A stretch of DNA of 49,472 bases from Pseudomonadota bacterium. GTDB taxonomy: Bacteria > Pseudomonadota > Alphaproteobacteria > Reyranellales > Reyranellaceae. Where the stretch lies: assembly GCA_018240685.1 (NCBI GenBank), contig JAFEFG010000024.1:1-49472 (forward strand), written 5' to 3'. The notes beneath the pieces are model-generated. The model did not search any database and was not told the DNA's origin. It saw only the letters and a program-made list of their open reading frames with translations. Position numbers and translations under genes: made by a program. Positions 15,579 through 23,866 of the stretch are shown piece after piece (the stretch's first letter is position 1; every line of letters begins with the position of its first letter).

Positions 15579-17218
15579 TGAGCCGCACCTTTGATCCGAT
15601 CGAGCTCGAGCTCTTGTGGCGGCGTCTCATCTCCATGGTCGACGAGGCCGCCGCCGCCATGGTGCGCACCTCCTTCTCGACGCTGGTGCGCGAGAGCTAC
15701 GACTTCTCCTGCGTCATCACCGACGCGTCGGGACAGTCGCTGGTGCAGGCCTCCGAGAGCATCCCGAGCTTCATCGGCACGCTGCCCGAGACGGTGAAGC
15801 ACTTCCTGCGCTTCTTCCCGCCCGAGAATCTGGAGCCGGGTGACGTGCTGATCACCAACGACATCTGGCTCGGCACCGGCCATCTGCCCGACGTCACGAT
15901 GGCCAAGCCGATCTTCAAGGGCGGCCGGCTGGTCGCCTTCAGCGCCACGACGGCGCACGCCCCCGACATCGGCGGCAAGATCAGGAGCCCCGAGCCGCGC
16001 GAGGTGTTCGAGGAGGGGCTGCAGATCCCGCCGATGAAGATGATCGCCGCCGGCAGGACCGACGAGACGCTGGTCACGATCATTCGCAAGAACGTGCGCA
16101 CGCCTGACCAGACGATGGGCGATCTCTATGCGCAGATCGTGGCGCTCGACCTGATGGAAGATCGGCTGCGCGTGCTGATGGAAAGCTACGATCTGCCCGA
16201 CCTCACCGACCTTGCACGCGAGGTCCAGGGTCGCTGCGAGGCGGCGATGCGGGCGGCGATCCGCGAGCTGCCGGACGGCACGTATCACAGCGAGCTGACC
16301 ACCGACGGCGTGCACGACAAGCCGATCACCATGAAGCTCGCGCTGACCATCAGGGGCGACGAGATCGAGATGGATTTCGCCGGCACCGACCCGCAGGTCG
16401 ACCGCGCGATCAACTGCGCGCTCTGCTACACCAACGCGATGGCGATGTACGGGGTGAAGGTCTGCACCAGCCCCAACCTGCCCAACAACGAGGGTGCGTG
16501 GCGGCCGATCGCGCTCAAGGCGCCGCCCGGCTGCATCGTCAATCCGGTCTTCCCGGCCTCCGGCGGTTCGCGCATGCTGATCGGCCACTACATCCCGATG
16601 CTGGTGTTCGGCTGCCTGGGCCAGATCGTGCCCGAGCGCGTGATGGCCGCCTGCGGCTCGCCGATGTGGGGCATGAATCAGTCGGGCGTGCGCCCCAACG
16701 GCGGTGAGGGCGGTGGCAAGCCTTACGCCAACATGTTCTTCTACAACGGCGGCATGGGCGCCAATACGCAGGGCGACGGCATCACCTGCCTGTCATGGCC
16801 GTCGAATGTCTCCTCGACCTCGATCGAGATCAGCGAGCACATCGCGCCGCTGCGCTTCCATCACAAGAAGCTGCGTCCCGACTCGGGCGGGCCGGGCCGC
16901 CATCGGGGCGGGCTGGGGCAGGAGATCCTGATCGAGAGCCGCAGCGAGACGCCGATCGCGGTCTCCTTTCTCGCGGAGCGCACGGTCTTTCCGGCCTTCG
17001 GCATAGAGGGCGGCAAGGACGGCGCGCCAGGCGAGCTCAGGATCAACGGGGCGAAGACCGATCCCAAGAAGCAGTATGTGCTGAACAAGGGCGACACCGT
17101 CTCGCTGGGCACGCCCGGCGGCGGGGGGCATGGCGATCCGCGTCAGCGCTCCGATGCGGCACTCGCTGCGGATCTGGCGGCGGGCTACGTCACGGAGCGG
17201 GCGGCCTATCGCGGCTGA
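15578..17218 (+). CDS. hyuB: Hydantoinase/oxoprolinase family protein, B subunit
   Basis: TGATG overlap with hyuA sets the start at 15578, giving 546 residues, the usual HyuB length. The whole chain is the Hydantoinase_B domain: DPIELELLWRRLISMVDEAA at the start, DIWLGTGHLPDVTMAKP near residues 93-109, and a glycine-rich NGGEGGGKPYANMFFYNGG near 375. GGPGRHRGGLGQEILIE lies near residue 435. It forms the catalytic complex with HyuA. It ends 25 bases before the convergent membrane-protein gene, with no clear terminator between. Confidence 0.94.
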   Translation: MSRTFDPIELELLWRRLISMVDEAAAAMVRTSFSTLVRESYDFSCVITDASGQSLVQASESIPSFIGTLPETVKHFLRFFPPENLEPGDVLITNDIWLGTGHLPDVTMAKPIFKGGRLVAFSATTAHAPDIGGKIRSPEPREVFEEGLQIPPMKMIAAGRTDETLVTIIRKNVRTPDQTMGDLYAQIVALDLMEDRLRVLMESYDLPDLTDLAREVQGRCEAAMRAAIRELPDGTYHSELTTDGVHDKPITMKLALTIRGDEIEMDFAGTDPQVDRAINCALCYTNAMAMYGVKVCTSPNLPNNEGAWRPIALKAPPGCIVNPVFPASGGSRMLIGHYIPMLVFGCLGQIVPERVMAACGSPMWGMNQSGVRPNGGEGGGKPYANMFFYNGGMGANTQGDGITCLSWPSNVSSTSIEISEHIAPLRFHHKKLRPDSGGPGRHRGGLGQEILIESRSETPIAVSFLAERTVFPAFGIEGGKDGAPGELRINGAKTDPKKQYVLNKGDTVSLGTPGGGGHGDPRQRSDAALAADLAAGYVTERAAYRG

Positions 17219-17243
17219 CCGACGCTCATCCGCAAGAGGGCGT

Positions 17244-17900
17244 CTATCGGTGGAAGCGCCAGGAGACAGGGACCAGGTGCCACCGGTGGGCCAACACCGA
17301 GACACTGACGCCGACCGGTCCGATCATGCTCTTGATGCGGCCAACGTGCCGCGCGTTGGAGTTGGCAGATGAAGCGCTGCTATCCGTCGCCGGACGCGGC
17401 CACTTCTGCAGAAGGAACAGGGCGAGGAGAGCAGTCGCCACCCCGGCGAGGTTGAGGGCCGCCAGGGCGCAGCCGAGCGTATCGAGGGTGTCGAGGTCGC
17501 CAACCGGCATACCGTGGATGGCCGCCTCACAGGCGGCGTTGAAGGCAAGCTGTGGCAAGGACAGAAGCGTGGCGACCTGGCCATCAAACGTGCCGTCGCG
17601 ATGCAGGGCGGCAGCGGGGGACTGGTCGCAGACCACGACCAGCACGGCGGCCGAGACGAGCAACATCAGGGCTGCCGACGCCGCTTTCGGCCCGGTTTTG
17701 AGGAACCGGCAGGCAGCGGCAAAGCCCAGGACTGCAGCTATGCCGGTCACAAACGCGCTGGCGGGCAGAATGTAGTCTTCGACCGGATGGAAGATCCCCA
17801 GGCCGATGAACGTATACGCGATGCGGACACAAAGCGCGGCGAGCAGGGACGTGCAGGCACCGATGAATACCGCTGTCGCCATTTTCTCGATCGACGTCAT
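17244..17900 (-). CDS. Hypothetical four-helix membrane protein
   Basis: I do not recognise a family. The 218-residue protein has hydrophobic segments at about residues 7-32, 44-66, 73-92 and 145-167. The intervening loop contains DQSPAAALHRDGTFDGQVATL. A Ser/Ala/Asn-rich tail follows, with a basic, tryptophan-containing end (RWHLVPVSWRFHR) that looks like sequence read through an older stop. The start at ATG 17900 has GGAG about nine bases upstream; ATG 17882 is possible. Its base composition looks less extreme in GC than its neighbours. It stands alone between convergent hyuB and a 258-base intergenic stretch with a long hairpin, which suggests a recently acquired or lineage-specific gene. 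Confidence 0.6.
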   Translation of the reverse strand: MTSIEKMATAVFIGACTSLLAALCVRIAYTFIGLGIFHPVEDYILPASAFVTGIAAVLGFAAACRFLKTGPKAASAALMLLVSAAVLVVVCDQSPAAALHRDGTFDGQVATLLSLPQLAFNAACEAAIHGMPVGDLDTLDTLGCALAALNLAGVATALLALFLLQKWPRPATDSSASSANSNARHVGRIKSMIGPVGVSVSVLAHRWHLVPVSWRFHR

Positions 17901-18014
17901 GTTACTGGACTCCGATGTCGACGCCTAATTTCAGCACTGTTTGGGTGTCACCTCCACGACGACGTTGTTTCAGTCGTGTCATTTTGCGGTGCCAGCCCCT
18001 CTTTCACTGCAACA

Positions 18015-18050
18015 ATCTCGTGGGCGCGGGCGCTTCGGGCGCCCAGAGAT
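18015..18050. repeat. Long imperfect inverted repeat (hairpin) in intergenic region 17901-18158
   Basis: ATCTC-g-TGGGCG (18015-18026) pairs with CGCCCA-GAGAT (18040-18050), 11 base pairs with one bulged base. A GC-rich inner loop can itself fold as GGGCGC/GCGCCC. No T-run follows, so it is not a typical terminator. It may be a single copy of a dispersed palindromic repeat. The remaining 220 bases of the interval hold no recognised gene. Confidence 0.5.
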
Positions 18051-18158
18051 CGTAGGGCGGAGCCTGTCCCAAGGGCAGCTAGGAGCCCTGGTGACCGGAA
18101 CTCGTAACGCGCACGGCGCGCCGGGTTGTACAGTCTCGCCTTCCAGAGGAGATCGACA

Positions 18159-18755
18159 ATGAAGCTCGCCTATTCCGCCGCCAGCCCCTATGTCCGCAAG
18201 GTGACCGCCTGTGCGATCAAGCGTGGCATCAACGACAAGATCGAGCGCGTGAAGATCGCGACCACCGATCCGGCGCTGCTGCAATACAATCCGCTGTCCA
18301 AGGTTCCGACCCTCATCACCGACGACGGCCTGTGCATCTACGACAGCCCGGTGATCTGCGAGTACATCGACGGCGTCGGCCCCGCGCCCAGGCTCTTTCC
18401 GGCGCCGGGAGCGGCACGCTGGAAGGCGCTCACCCAGATGGCGCTGGGCGACGGCATCCTCGATGCCACCCAGCCGCGCCGGCGCGAGCTGACCCTGCCG
18501 CAGGACGAGGGCCGCAAGGCCTACATCGCGCTGCAGCAGGGCAAGGTGAAGCAGGCGCTGGCCGTGCTCGAGAAGGAGGCGGACACGCTCGGCGAACTCG
18601 CGACCATCGGCGAGATCACCGTTGGCTGCGCGCTGGGCTATCTCGATTTCCGTTACCCCAACGAGCCGTGGCGGCCGGGTCATCCCAAGCTCACCGCCTG
18701 GTACGAGAAGGTGGTGAAGCTGCCGCCGCTGGCCGAGACCATGCCCGTCGGCTGA
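18159..18755 (+). CDS. Glutathione S-transferase family protein
   Basis: This 198-residue GST has a thioredoxin-like N-terminal domain (MKLAYSAASPYVRKVTACA), where the serine/proline stretch at about 6-10 is the expected glutathione site. YNPLSKVPTLITDDG supplies the cis-proline, and DSPVICEYID is the glutamyl-contact motif near 67-76. The C-terminal half is helical. GAGGAG precedes ATG 18159. It may conjugate or reduce an electrophile or isomerise an intermediate. It is in the same direction as, and 66 bases before, the amidohydrolase gene, so co-transcription is possible. The substrate is not deducible. Confidence 0.93.
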   Translation: MKLAYSAASPYVRKVTACAIKRGINDKIERVKIATTDPALLQYNPLSKVPTLITDDGLCIYDSPVICEYIDGVGPAPRLFPAPGAARWKALTQMALGDGILDATQPRRRELTLPQDEGRKAYIALQQGKVKQALAVLEKEADTLGELATIGEITVGCALGYLDFRYPNEPWRPGHPKLTAWYEKVVKLPPLAETMPVG

Positions 18756-18821
18756 TCGCCGTTGCGCGGGCGGCCCGGCTCTTGCACCGGAGTCGGGCCG
18801 TTCTCGCCTGAGGTTGCCGCG

Positions 18822-20195
18822 ATGCCCGTCACCGGATTCTTCGAACTTCCAGCGTCGTCCCGCTACGCCCTGCGGCGCGTGCATGTGCCGGCGAGCCTGC
18901 TGACGGAAACGGTCCTGCCGGCCGAGGGGCCGGATGCTCTCGTGCTCTGCGATCTGGTGATCGAGGACGGGCGCATCGCGGAGATCGCGCCGGCGGGCAC
19001 CGTATCCGGGGCGCTGGGGCCCGACCTCGATCGCTCCCTGGTTCTGCCGGGCCTGCTCGACGCCCACGCCCATCTCGACAAGGGCCATATCGCGCCGCGG
19101 GCCCGCAACGCGACCGGCGACCTTTCGGGCGCGGCGGCGGTGACGGGGCCGGACCGCGCCGCGCGCTGGCATGCGGAGGACGTCTATCGCCGCATGACCT
19201 TCGGCCTGCGCTGCGCCTATGCCAAGGGCGTGGTGGCGATCCGCACCCATCTCGATTCGCTGGCGCCGCAGCCCGAGATCACCTTTCCCGTCTTCGAGCG
19301 CGTCCGTGCGGAATGGGCGGGCCGCGTCGAACTGCAGCCTTCGACGATCCAGCCGCTCGACGTGTTCCTGCGCGAGGAGGGGACGGAACTCGCCGACCGG
19401 GTCGCCGCGATCGGCGGCAATCTCGGCAGCAGCACCAGGTTCGTGGCGCCCATGTCTTCGTTGGTGCCGCCCGAGTTCGACGTCGCGCTGGAGAGAATCT
19501 TCACACTGGCCGAGGAGCGCGGCCTCGATCTCGATCTGCATGTCGACGAGGCCAGCGATCCCGAGGCCCGTACGCTGATCCGCATCGCCCGCATGGCGGC
19601 GAGGCGCGGCTTCAAGGGCCGCATCCTTGCCGGCCACTGCTGTGCGCTGGCGCTGCAGAGCGACGACTTCATCGACGAGACGATGGCGGCCTGCCGCGAC
19701 GCCGGCATCGATTTCGTGAGCCTGCCCGCGGTCAATCTCTACCTGCAGGCGCGGGGACCGTTCGCCGGCAACGTGCCGCGCCGCACGCCGCGCTGGCGCG
19801 GCGTCACGGTGCTGCACGAGCTGAAGGCCTTCGGCCTCGACGTCGCCATCGGCGGCGACAACGTGCGCGATCCCTTCTACGCCTATGGCGACCACGACAT
19901 GCTGGAGACCTTCGCCCAGGCGGTGAAGATCGCCCATCTCGACCATCCCTACGACGACTGGATCCGGGCCGTGACGGCGGTGCCGGCGACGATCATGCAG
20001 CTTCCGCAGTTCGGCCATGTCGGGCGCGGCAGGCCCGCCGACCTGGTGGTGCTGCGGGCGCGGGACTTCGGCGAGATGCTGGCGCGCTTCCAGGCCGATC
20101 GCGTGGTGATCCGCGGCGGCCGGGCGATCGACACGACGCTGCCGGACTACCGTGAACTGGACGACCTCGTTAGGATCGACGCCTCGACATCATAG
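18822..20195 (+). CDS. CodA-like amidohydrolase (cytosine deaminase family)
   Basis: The start is placed at ATG 18822 (MPVTGFFELP) with GAGG upstream, giving 457 residues. Metal ligands of the cytosine-deaminase branch of the amidohydrolase superfamily are present: H82 and H84 in DAHAHLDKGH, H240 with E243 in LHVDEA, H272 in GHCCAL and D346 in GGDNVRDPF. The VRDPFYAYGDHDMLE context is characteristic of CodA relatives, which deaminate cytosine, isoguanine or related ring compounds. The N-terminal region includes an atypical stretch before the first beta segment. It is nine bases from clpS and in the same direction, but clpS probably has its own promoter. Confidence 0.9.
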   Translation: MPVTGFFELPASSRYALRRVHVPASLLTETVLPAEGPDALVLCDLVIEDGRIAEIAPAGTVSGALGPDLDRSLVLPGLLDAHAHLDKGHIAPRARNATGDLSGAAAVTGPDRAARWHAEDVYRRMTFGLRCAYAKGVVAIRTHLDSLAPQPEITFPVFERVRAEWAGRVELQPSTIQPLDVFLREEGTELADRVAAIGGNLGSSTRFVAPMSSLVPPEFDVALERIFTLAEERGLDLDLHVDEASDPEARTLIRIARMAARRGFKGRILAGHCCALALQSDDFIDETMAACRDAGIDFVSLPAVNLYLQARGPFAGNVPRRTPRWRGVTVLHELKAFGLDVAIGGDNVRDPFYAYGDHDMLETFAQAVKIAHLDHPYDDWIRAVTAVPATIMQLPQFGHVGRGRPADLVVLRARDFGEMLARFQADRVVIRGGRAIDTTLPDYRELDDLVRIDASTS

Positions 20196-20204
20196 GAGCT
20201 GCCT

Positions 20205-20513
20205 ATGAGCGACATCGACGTCCTGAAGCCAGAGACGATCGCCAAGCCCAAGGTCGAGCAGCCGCGCCTGTACAAGGTCGTCCTGCTGAACGACGACTAC
20301 ACGCCGCGCGAATTCGTCGTCGAGGTGCTGAAGGCCGTCTTCCGCACCAGCGAGGACCAGGCCTATCGCATCATGATGACGGCGCACCAGAAGGGCGCCT
20401 GCGTCGTCGCCACCTTCACGCGCGACATCGCCGAGAGCAAGGCGAAGGAAGGAACCGACATGGGCCGCCAGAACGGCTACCCGCTCGCCTTCTCGACCGA
20501 GCCCGAAGAATAG
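20205..20513 (+). CDS. clpS: ATP-dependent Clp protease adaptor ClpS
   Basis: The 102-residue protein has the ClpS core: YKVVLLNDDYTPREFVVEVL (residues 23-42), TSEDQAYRIMMTAHQKGACVVATFTRDIAE (51-80) and a C-terminal GYPLAFSTEPEE. The N-D-D acidic motif and the M-x-x-H-x-x-G segment form the pocket for N-degron residues. ClpS hands proteins with bulky hydrophobic N-terminal residues to ClpAP. TAGGAG precedes ATG 20205. No clpA follows; an aminotransferase gene converges four bases after the stop. In alphaproteobacteria there are often two clpS genes, and this solitary copy could be either. Confidence 0.96.
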   Translation: MSDIDVLKPETIAKPKVEQPRLYKVVLLNDDYTPREFVVEVLKAVFRTSEDQAYRIMMTAHQKGACVVATFTRDIAESKAKEGTDMGRQNGYPLAFSTEPEE

Positions 20514-20517
20514 CGGC

Positions 20518-21720
20518 CTAGCTGAGGTCGGCGCAGAATTCCTGGATGCGCTTGCAGCCTTCGCGCAGGCTCTCGAGGTCGGTAGCGTAGGAGATGCGGA
20601 AGTAGGGGCTCATGCCGTAGGCGGCGCCCTGGACGGTCGCGACCTGGCGCTCCTCGAGCAGCGCCGTGACGAAATCCGTGTCGGTTGCGATCTTGCGTCC
20701 GCCCCTGGTCGTCCTGCCGATGCAGCCGGCGATGTTGGGGAACACGTAGAAGGCGCCCTCGGGCAGATGGCAGGTGATGCCCTTGGCCTCGCGTAGCCAG
20801 CCGACCACGAGATTGCGGCGGTTCTGGTAGTCGGCGACGTGGCTGGCGATGATGTCCTGCGGCCCGTCGAGCGCCGCCGCCACCGCGGCCTGGCCGACGG
20901 TCGAGACGCCGCCCGAGGCCTGTCCCTGCATGTTGATCATCGCCGTGATCATCGCCTTCGGCCCGCCGGCATAGCCGATGCGCCAGCCTGTCATGGCGTA
21001 GGCCTTGGAGGCGCCGTTCACGGTCAGCGTGCGGTCCTTCAGCTTCGGCTCGACCTCGGCGATGGAGCAGAACTCCTTCCCGTCGTAGGTCAGGTGCTCG
21101 TAGATCTCGTCGGCCATGACCAGCACGTGCGGGTGCTGCAGCAGCACGTCGGCCAGCGCGCGCATCTCGGCGCGCGAGCAGATGGCGCCGGTCGGATTGT
21201 TGGGGAAGTTCAGCACCACCCACTTGGTGCGGGGCGTGATCGCTGCCGCGAGATCGGCCGGCCGCAGCTTGAACTGGTTGTTCTCGGGACACGAGACCGA
21301 GACCGGCACACCGCCCGCCACCAGCACCTGGTCGGCATAGCTGATCCAGCCGGGGGCGGGGATGATCACCTCGTCGCCGGGGTTCACGCTCGCCATGACG
21401 GCGTCGTACATGATCTGCTTGCTGCCGTTCGAGACCATGATCTCGTCGAGCGCATAGTCGAGGTTGTTCTCGCGCTTGAACTTGCGCCGCACCGCCTCCT
21501 TCAGGGCCCGCGTGCCGTCCTGCGGCGGATACTTGGTGTCGCCGGCGAGGGCGGCCTTGTAGGCCGCCTCGATGGCGTGGCGGGGCGAGGCGAAGTCGGG
21601 CTCGCCCGAGGAGAGGCCGACGATCTTGACGCCCTGGGCGCGCATCTCGCGCACCTTGCGGGTCATGGCGGCGGACGCGGAAATCTTGACGCTCTTCAGG
21701 CGCTCAGCAGGCTCGAACAT
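20518..21720 (-). CDS. aatA: Aspartate aminotransferase (class I, Igamma-type), PLP enzyme
   Basis: The 400-residue protein follows the bacterial aspartate aminotransferase pattern: LSSGEPDFASP near residue 38, NFPNNPTGA near 175, DEIYEHLTYDG near 207 and the PLP-binding K239 in NGASKAYAMTGWRIGY. The C-terminal arginine contact for the alpha-carboxylate is expected in YFRISYATD, present near 375. It interconverts aspartate/2-oxoglutarate and oxaloacetate/glutamate, possibly also prephenate, as in the Rhizobium type. It starts at ATG 21720 with GGAAGG upstream. It is monocistronic or downstream of the GlcG-like gene (40 bases). Regulation is not visible. Confidence 0.93.
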   Translation of the reverse strand: MFEPAERLKSVKISASAAMTRKVREMRAQGVKIVGLSSGEPDFASPRHAIEAAYKAALAGDTKYPPQDGTRALKEAVRRKFKRENNLDYALDEIMVSNGSKQIMYDAVMASVNPGDEVIIPAPGWISYADQVLVAGGVPVSVSCPENNQFKLRPADLAAAITPRTKWVVLNFPNNPTGAICSRAEMRALADVLLQHPHVLVMADEIYEHLTYDGKEFCSIAEVEPKLKDRTLTVNGASKAYAMTGWRIGYAGGPKAMITAMINMQGQASGGVSTVGQAAVAAALDGPQDIIASHVADYQNRRNLVVGWLREAKGITCHLPEGAFYVFPNIAGCIGRTTRGGRKIATDTDFVTALLEERQVATVQGAAYGMSPYFRISYATDLESLREGCKRIQEFCADLS

Positions 21721-21760
21721 GGATCCTTCCGGAAGGGGGCGGCGGACAATAGGGCAGCGG

Positions 21761-22186
21761 TCAGCCGGATACCAATCCCGCCGCCGCGATACCCGCTATG
21801 CACACCGCCTCGTCCTCGTCGCCGGTGCCGCCGCTTGCGCCGGCGGCGCCGAGGACATGGCCTTCCGGATCCTTGATCAGCACGGCGCCGGTCTGGGGCA
21901 GGAACTTGCCCTGCGCCGTGGCGGCCAACGCGCCGAAGAACTGCGGATTGTCCTTGGCCCGCTGCAGCAGGACGCGGCTCGACATGCCCATGCCGACCGC
22001 GGCCCAGGCCTTGCCGATGGCGACGTCGTTACGGAACATGCTGGCACCGTCCTCGCGCTGCAGCGCCTTCACGTGGCCGGCCTCGTCGAGCACGGCCACG
22101 GTGAGCGGCTTGACGTTCATCTCCCGCGCCTTGGCCAGGGCGGCTTCGATGATCTTGTTGGCTTGCGCGAGGGTCAGTCTGGGCAT
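21761..22186 (-). CDS. glcG: GlcG/HbpS-like (DUF336) protein
   Basis: The 141-residue product is a full-length Haem_degrading (DUF336) domain: MPRLTLAQANKIIEAAL, then VKPLTVAVLDEAGHVKALQREDGA and a glycine-rich GAAGASGGTGDEDEAVCIAG end. This family includes GlcG from glycolate operons and the haem-binding HbpS. The GlcG role is not firmly known. AAGGAAAG precedes ATG 22186. It is on the minus strand just ahead of the aminotransferase gene, and 2.7 kb from the glcDEF genes, so it is separated from the operon where it is often found. The symbol is assigned by family only. Confidence 0.85.
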   Translation of the reverse strand: MPRLTLAQANKIIEAALAKAREMNVKPLTVAVLDEAGHVKALQREDGASMFRNDVAIGKAWAAVGMGMSSRVLLQRAKDNPQFFGALAATAQGKFLPQTGAVLIKDPEGHVLGAAGASGGTGDEDEAVCIAGIAAAGLVSG

Positions 22187-22379
22187 CAGCTTTCCTTGGA
22201 ATCGAACGGGCCGCGGGATCGGCCGGGCGCCGCATCTTGATCGTCCCGGCTGGGCGCTTCCAGCCCGTTCGGCGCCGGTTCGCGCGCCGCGCGCTCGAAT
22301 TTGCGCACAGTGGATTTTGCGACGCGGTGTCTCGCCCTAGCATGAGGTCGAACCGGATCGCCGCCGGGAGACGCCGTGG

Positions 22380-22396
22380 GGATGCGCCGCGCATCC
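22380..22396. repeat. Perfect hairpin in the leader of the class III aminotransferase gene
   Basis: GGATGCG, a CCG loop and CGCATCC lie about 60 bases before the ATG at 22455, inside the 268-base divergent region 22187-22454. No T-run follows. It may be an operator half-pair or an RNA structure. Nothing else gene-like is seen in that interval. Confidence 0.4.
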
Positions 22397-22454
22397 GACC
22401 GCCCGTGTCCTCCGTGGTAGCCGGTGTTTCCATATATCCCGGGGCGCAAACAGG

Positions 22455-23756
22455 ATGGGGCGATCGATGCAGCAGGAAGGACAATCGGCGCGTTGGGACG
22501 ACGAATGTCATCACCCCGACTACAAGGAGATCAACGTCGCGTCGGGTGCGGGCTGCTGGATCACCCTCGACAATGGGCGGCGGATCCTCGATGCCGCGTC
22601 GGGCCATAGTTGCGTCAATCTCGGCTATGCGAACGAGGAACTGGTCGAGGCTGCCGCTCAAAGCTGCCGCACGCTCGCCTACTGCTCGCCGGAGCACCAC
22701 TGCCGGCCCGTCACGGCGCTTTCCGGGACGCTGAGCCGGCTCCTGGGCGGCGGCTATCGCTTGCGATATGCCGCGACCGGGGGCGGCGCGAACGAGCTCG
22801 CGATCGAGATCGCCCGACGCTACTGGCGCCACAAGGGCGAGCCGGAAAAGCGCGGCATCATTGCGCTGGACCGCAGCTATCACGGCTCGACCGGGTCGGC
22901 GAGCTTCGCAAGCGGCCCCGGCATCCTGCAGTCGCCGCACGTCGATCGCAGCGAGGAGTTCCTGCATCTGGCCGGGCCGCGGGATACCGTGGCAGGCCTG
23001 TCGAGGGATCTCGACGCCTTGCGGCGCGGGCTCGAGGCCCGGATCGCGGCCGCGGGAGCGCAGACGATCGCGGCCGTCATCGTCGAGCCTGTCGCCTTCG
23101 CGGGCGGCGTCATCGTCCCGCCGGCCGGCTTCCTGGAGATGCTCGCCGCGCTCTGCCGGCAGCAGCGGATCCTGCTGATCGTCGACGAGGTGATCACGGG
23201 CTTCGGACGCAGCGGCCAGTGGTTTGCCTTCCAGCATGCGGACGGCGTCCGGCCCGACATCGTCACCATGGGCAAGGGGATCACCTCCGCCTATTTCCCG
23301 CTGTCGGCCGCCGCGGTGTCCGAGCCCATCTACGAGACGTTCCTCCTGCCGGGGAACGCGATGAGCAAGGTGATCACCATGGCGGGCCATCCGGTCGGCT
23401 GCGACGTCGCCCTCAAGGTCATCGAGATCATGGAGCGCGACGGCCTCGTGGCTCGTGCCCGCACCAACGCCGAGCGGCATCTGTCGAAACTCCTGTCCCT
23501 TCGCGGCCTGCCGGCCGTGCGCGACGTGCGAGGGCTCGGCCACATGTGGGGGCTGGAGTTTTCCGGGACCCATGCCGGCGACGGTGCGGCGGTGGCGCGG
23601 GAGGTGGCCGACCGCTGTTTCGAAGCGGACCTGCTCGTCCTCCAGGCCGACAACCTGATCCGCCTGAATCCCCCGCTCGTCATTGCCGAAGATGAGCTCG
23701 AGTTCGTGGTGGGCACGCTGATGTCCGCGGTGCAGGCGGCATCGCGAACCTCCTGA
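22455..23756 (+). CDS. Class III (omega) aminotransferase, PLP enzyme
   Basis: This 433-residue protein has class III landmarks: GCWITLDNGRRILDAASG near residues 31-48, RLRYAATGGGANELAIEIAR near 98-117, DRSYHG near 138 and IVDEVITGFGRSG near 240. The PLP lysine K274 is in MGKGITSAYFPLSA. Such enzymes transfer amino groups from beta-alanine, taurine, amines, ornithine or 4-aminobutyrate. The specific donor is not deducible. The ATG at 22455 has little Shine-Dalgarno; ATG 22467 is an alternative. It is divergent from the GlcG-like gene and followed by udgX after about 110 bases. Confidence 0.92.
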   Translation: MGRSMQQEGQSARWDDECHHPDYKEINVASGAGCWITLDNGRRILDAASGHSCVNLGYANEELVEAAAQSCRTLAYCSPEHHCRPVTALSGTLSRLLGGGYRLRYAATGGGANELAIEIARRYWRHKGEPEKRGIIALDRSYHGSTGSASFASGPGILQSPHVDRSEEFLHLAGPRDTVAGLSRDLDALRRGLEARIAAAGAQTIAAVIVEPVAFAGGVIVPPAGFLEMLAALCRQQRILLIVDEVITGFGRSGQWFAFQHADGVRPDIVTMGKGITSAYFPLSAAAVSEPIYETFLLPGNAMSKVITMAGHPVGCDVALKVIEIMERDGLVARARTNAERHLSKLLSLRGLPAVRDVRGLGHMWGLEFSGTHAGDGAAVAREVADRCFEADLLVLQADNLIRLNPPLVIAEDELEFVVGTLMSAVQAASRTS

Positions 23757-23866
23757 CGGGGCGGCTGGACACGCCTCGACCGGGCTTCACGGGAGCGCCT
23801 ATAGTCGGGGGCGCACTCGAACGCTGGACCAGGGCAAGGCGCAGGACGTGTTGCAGCATTTCGACG

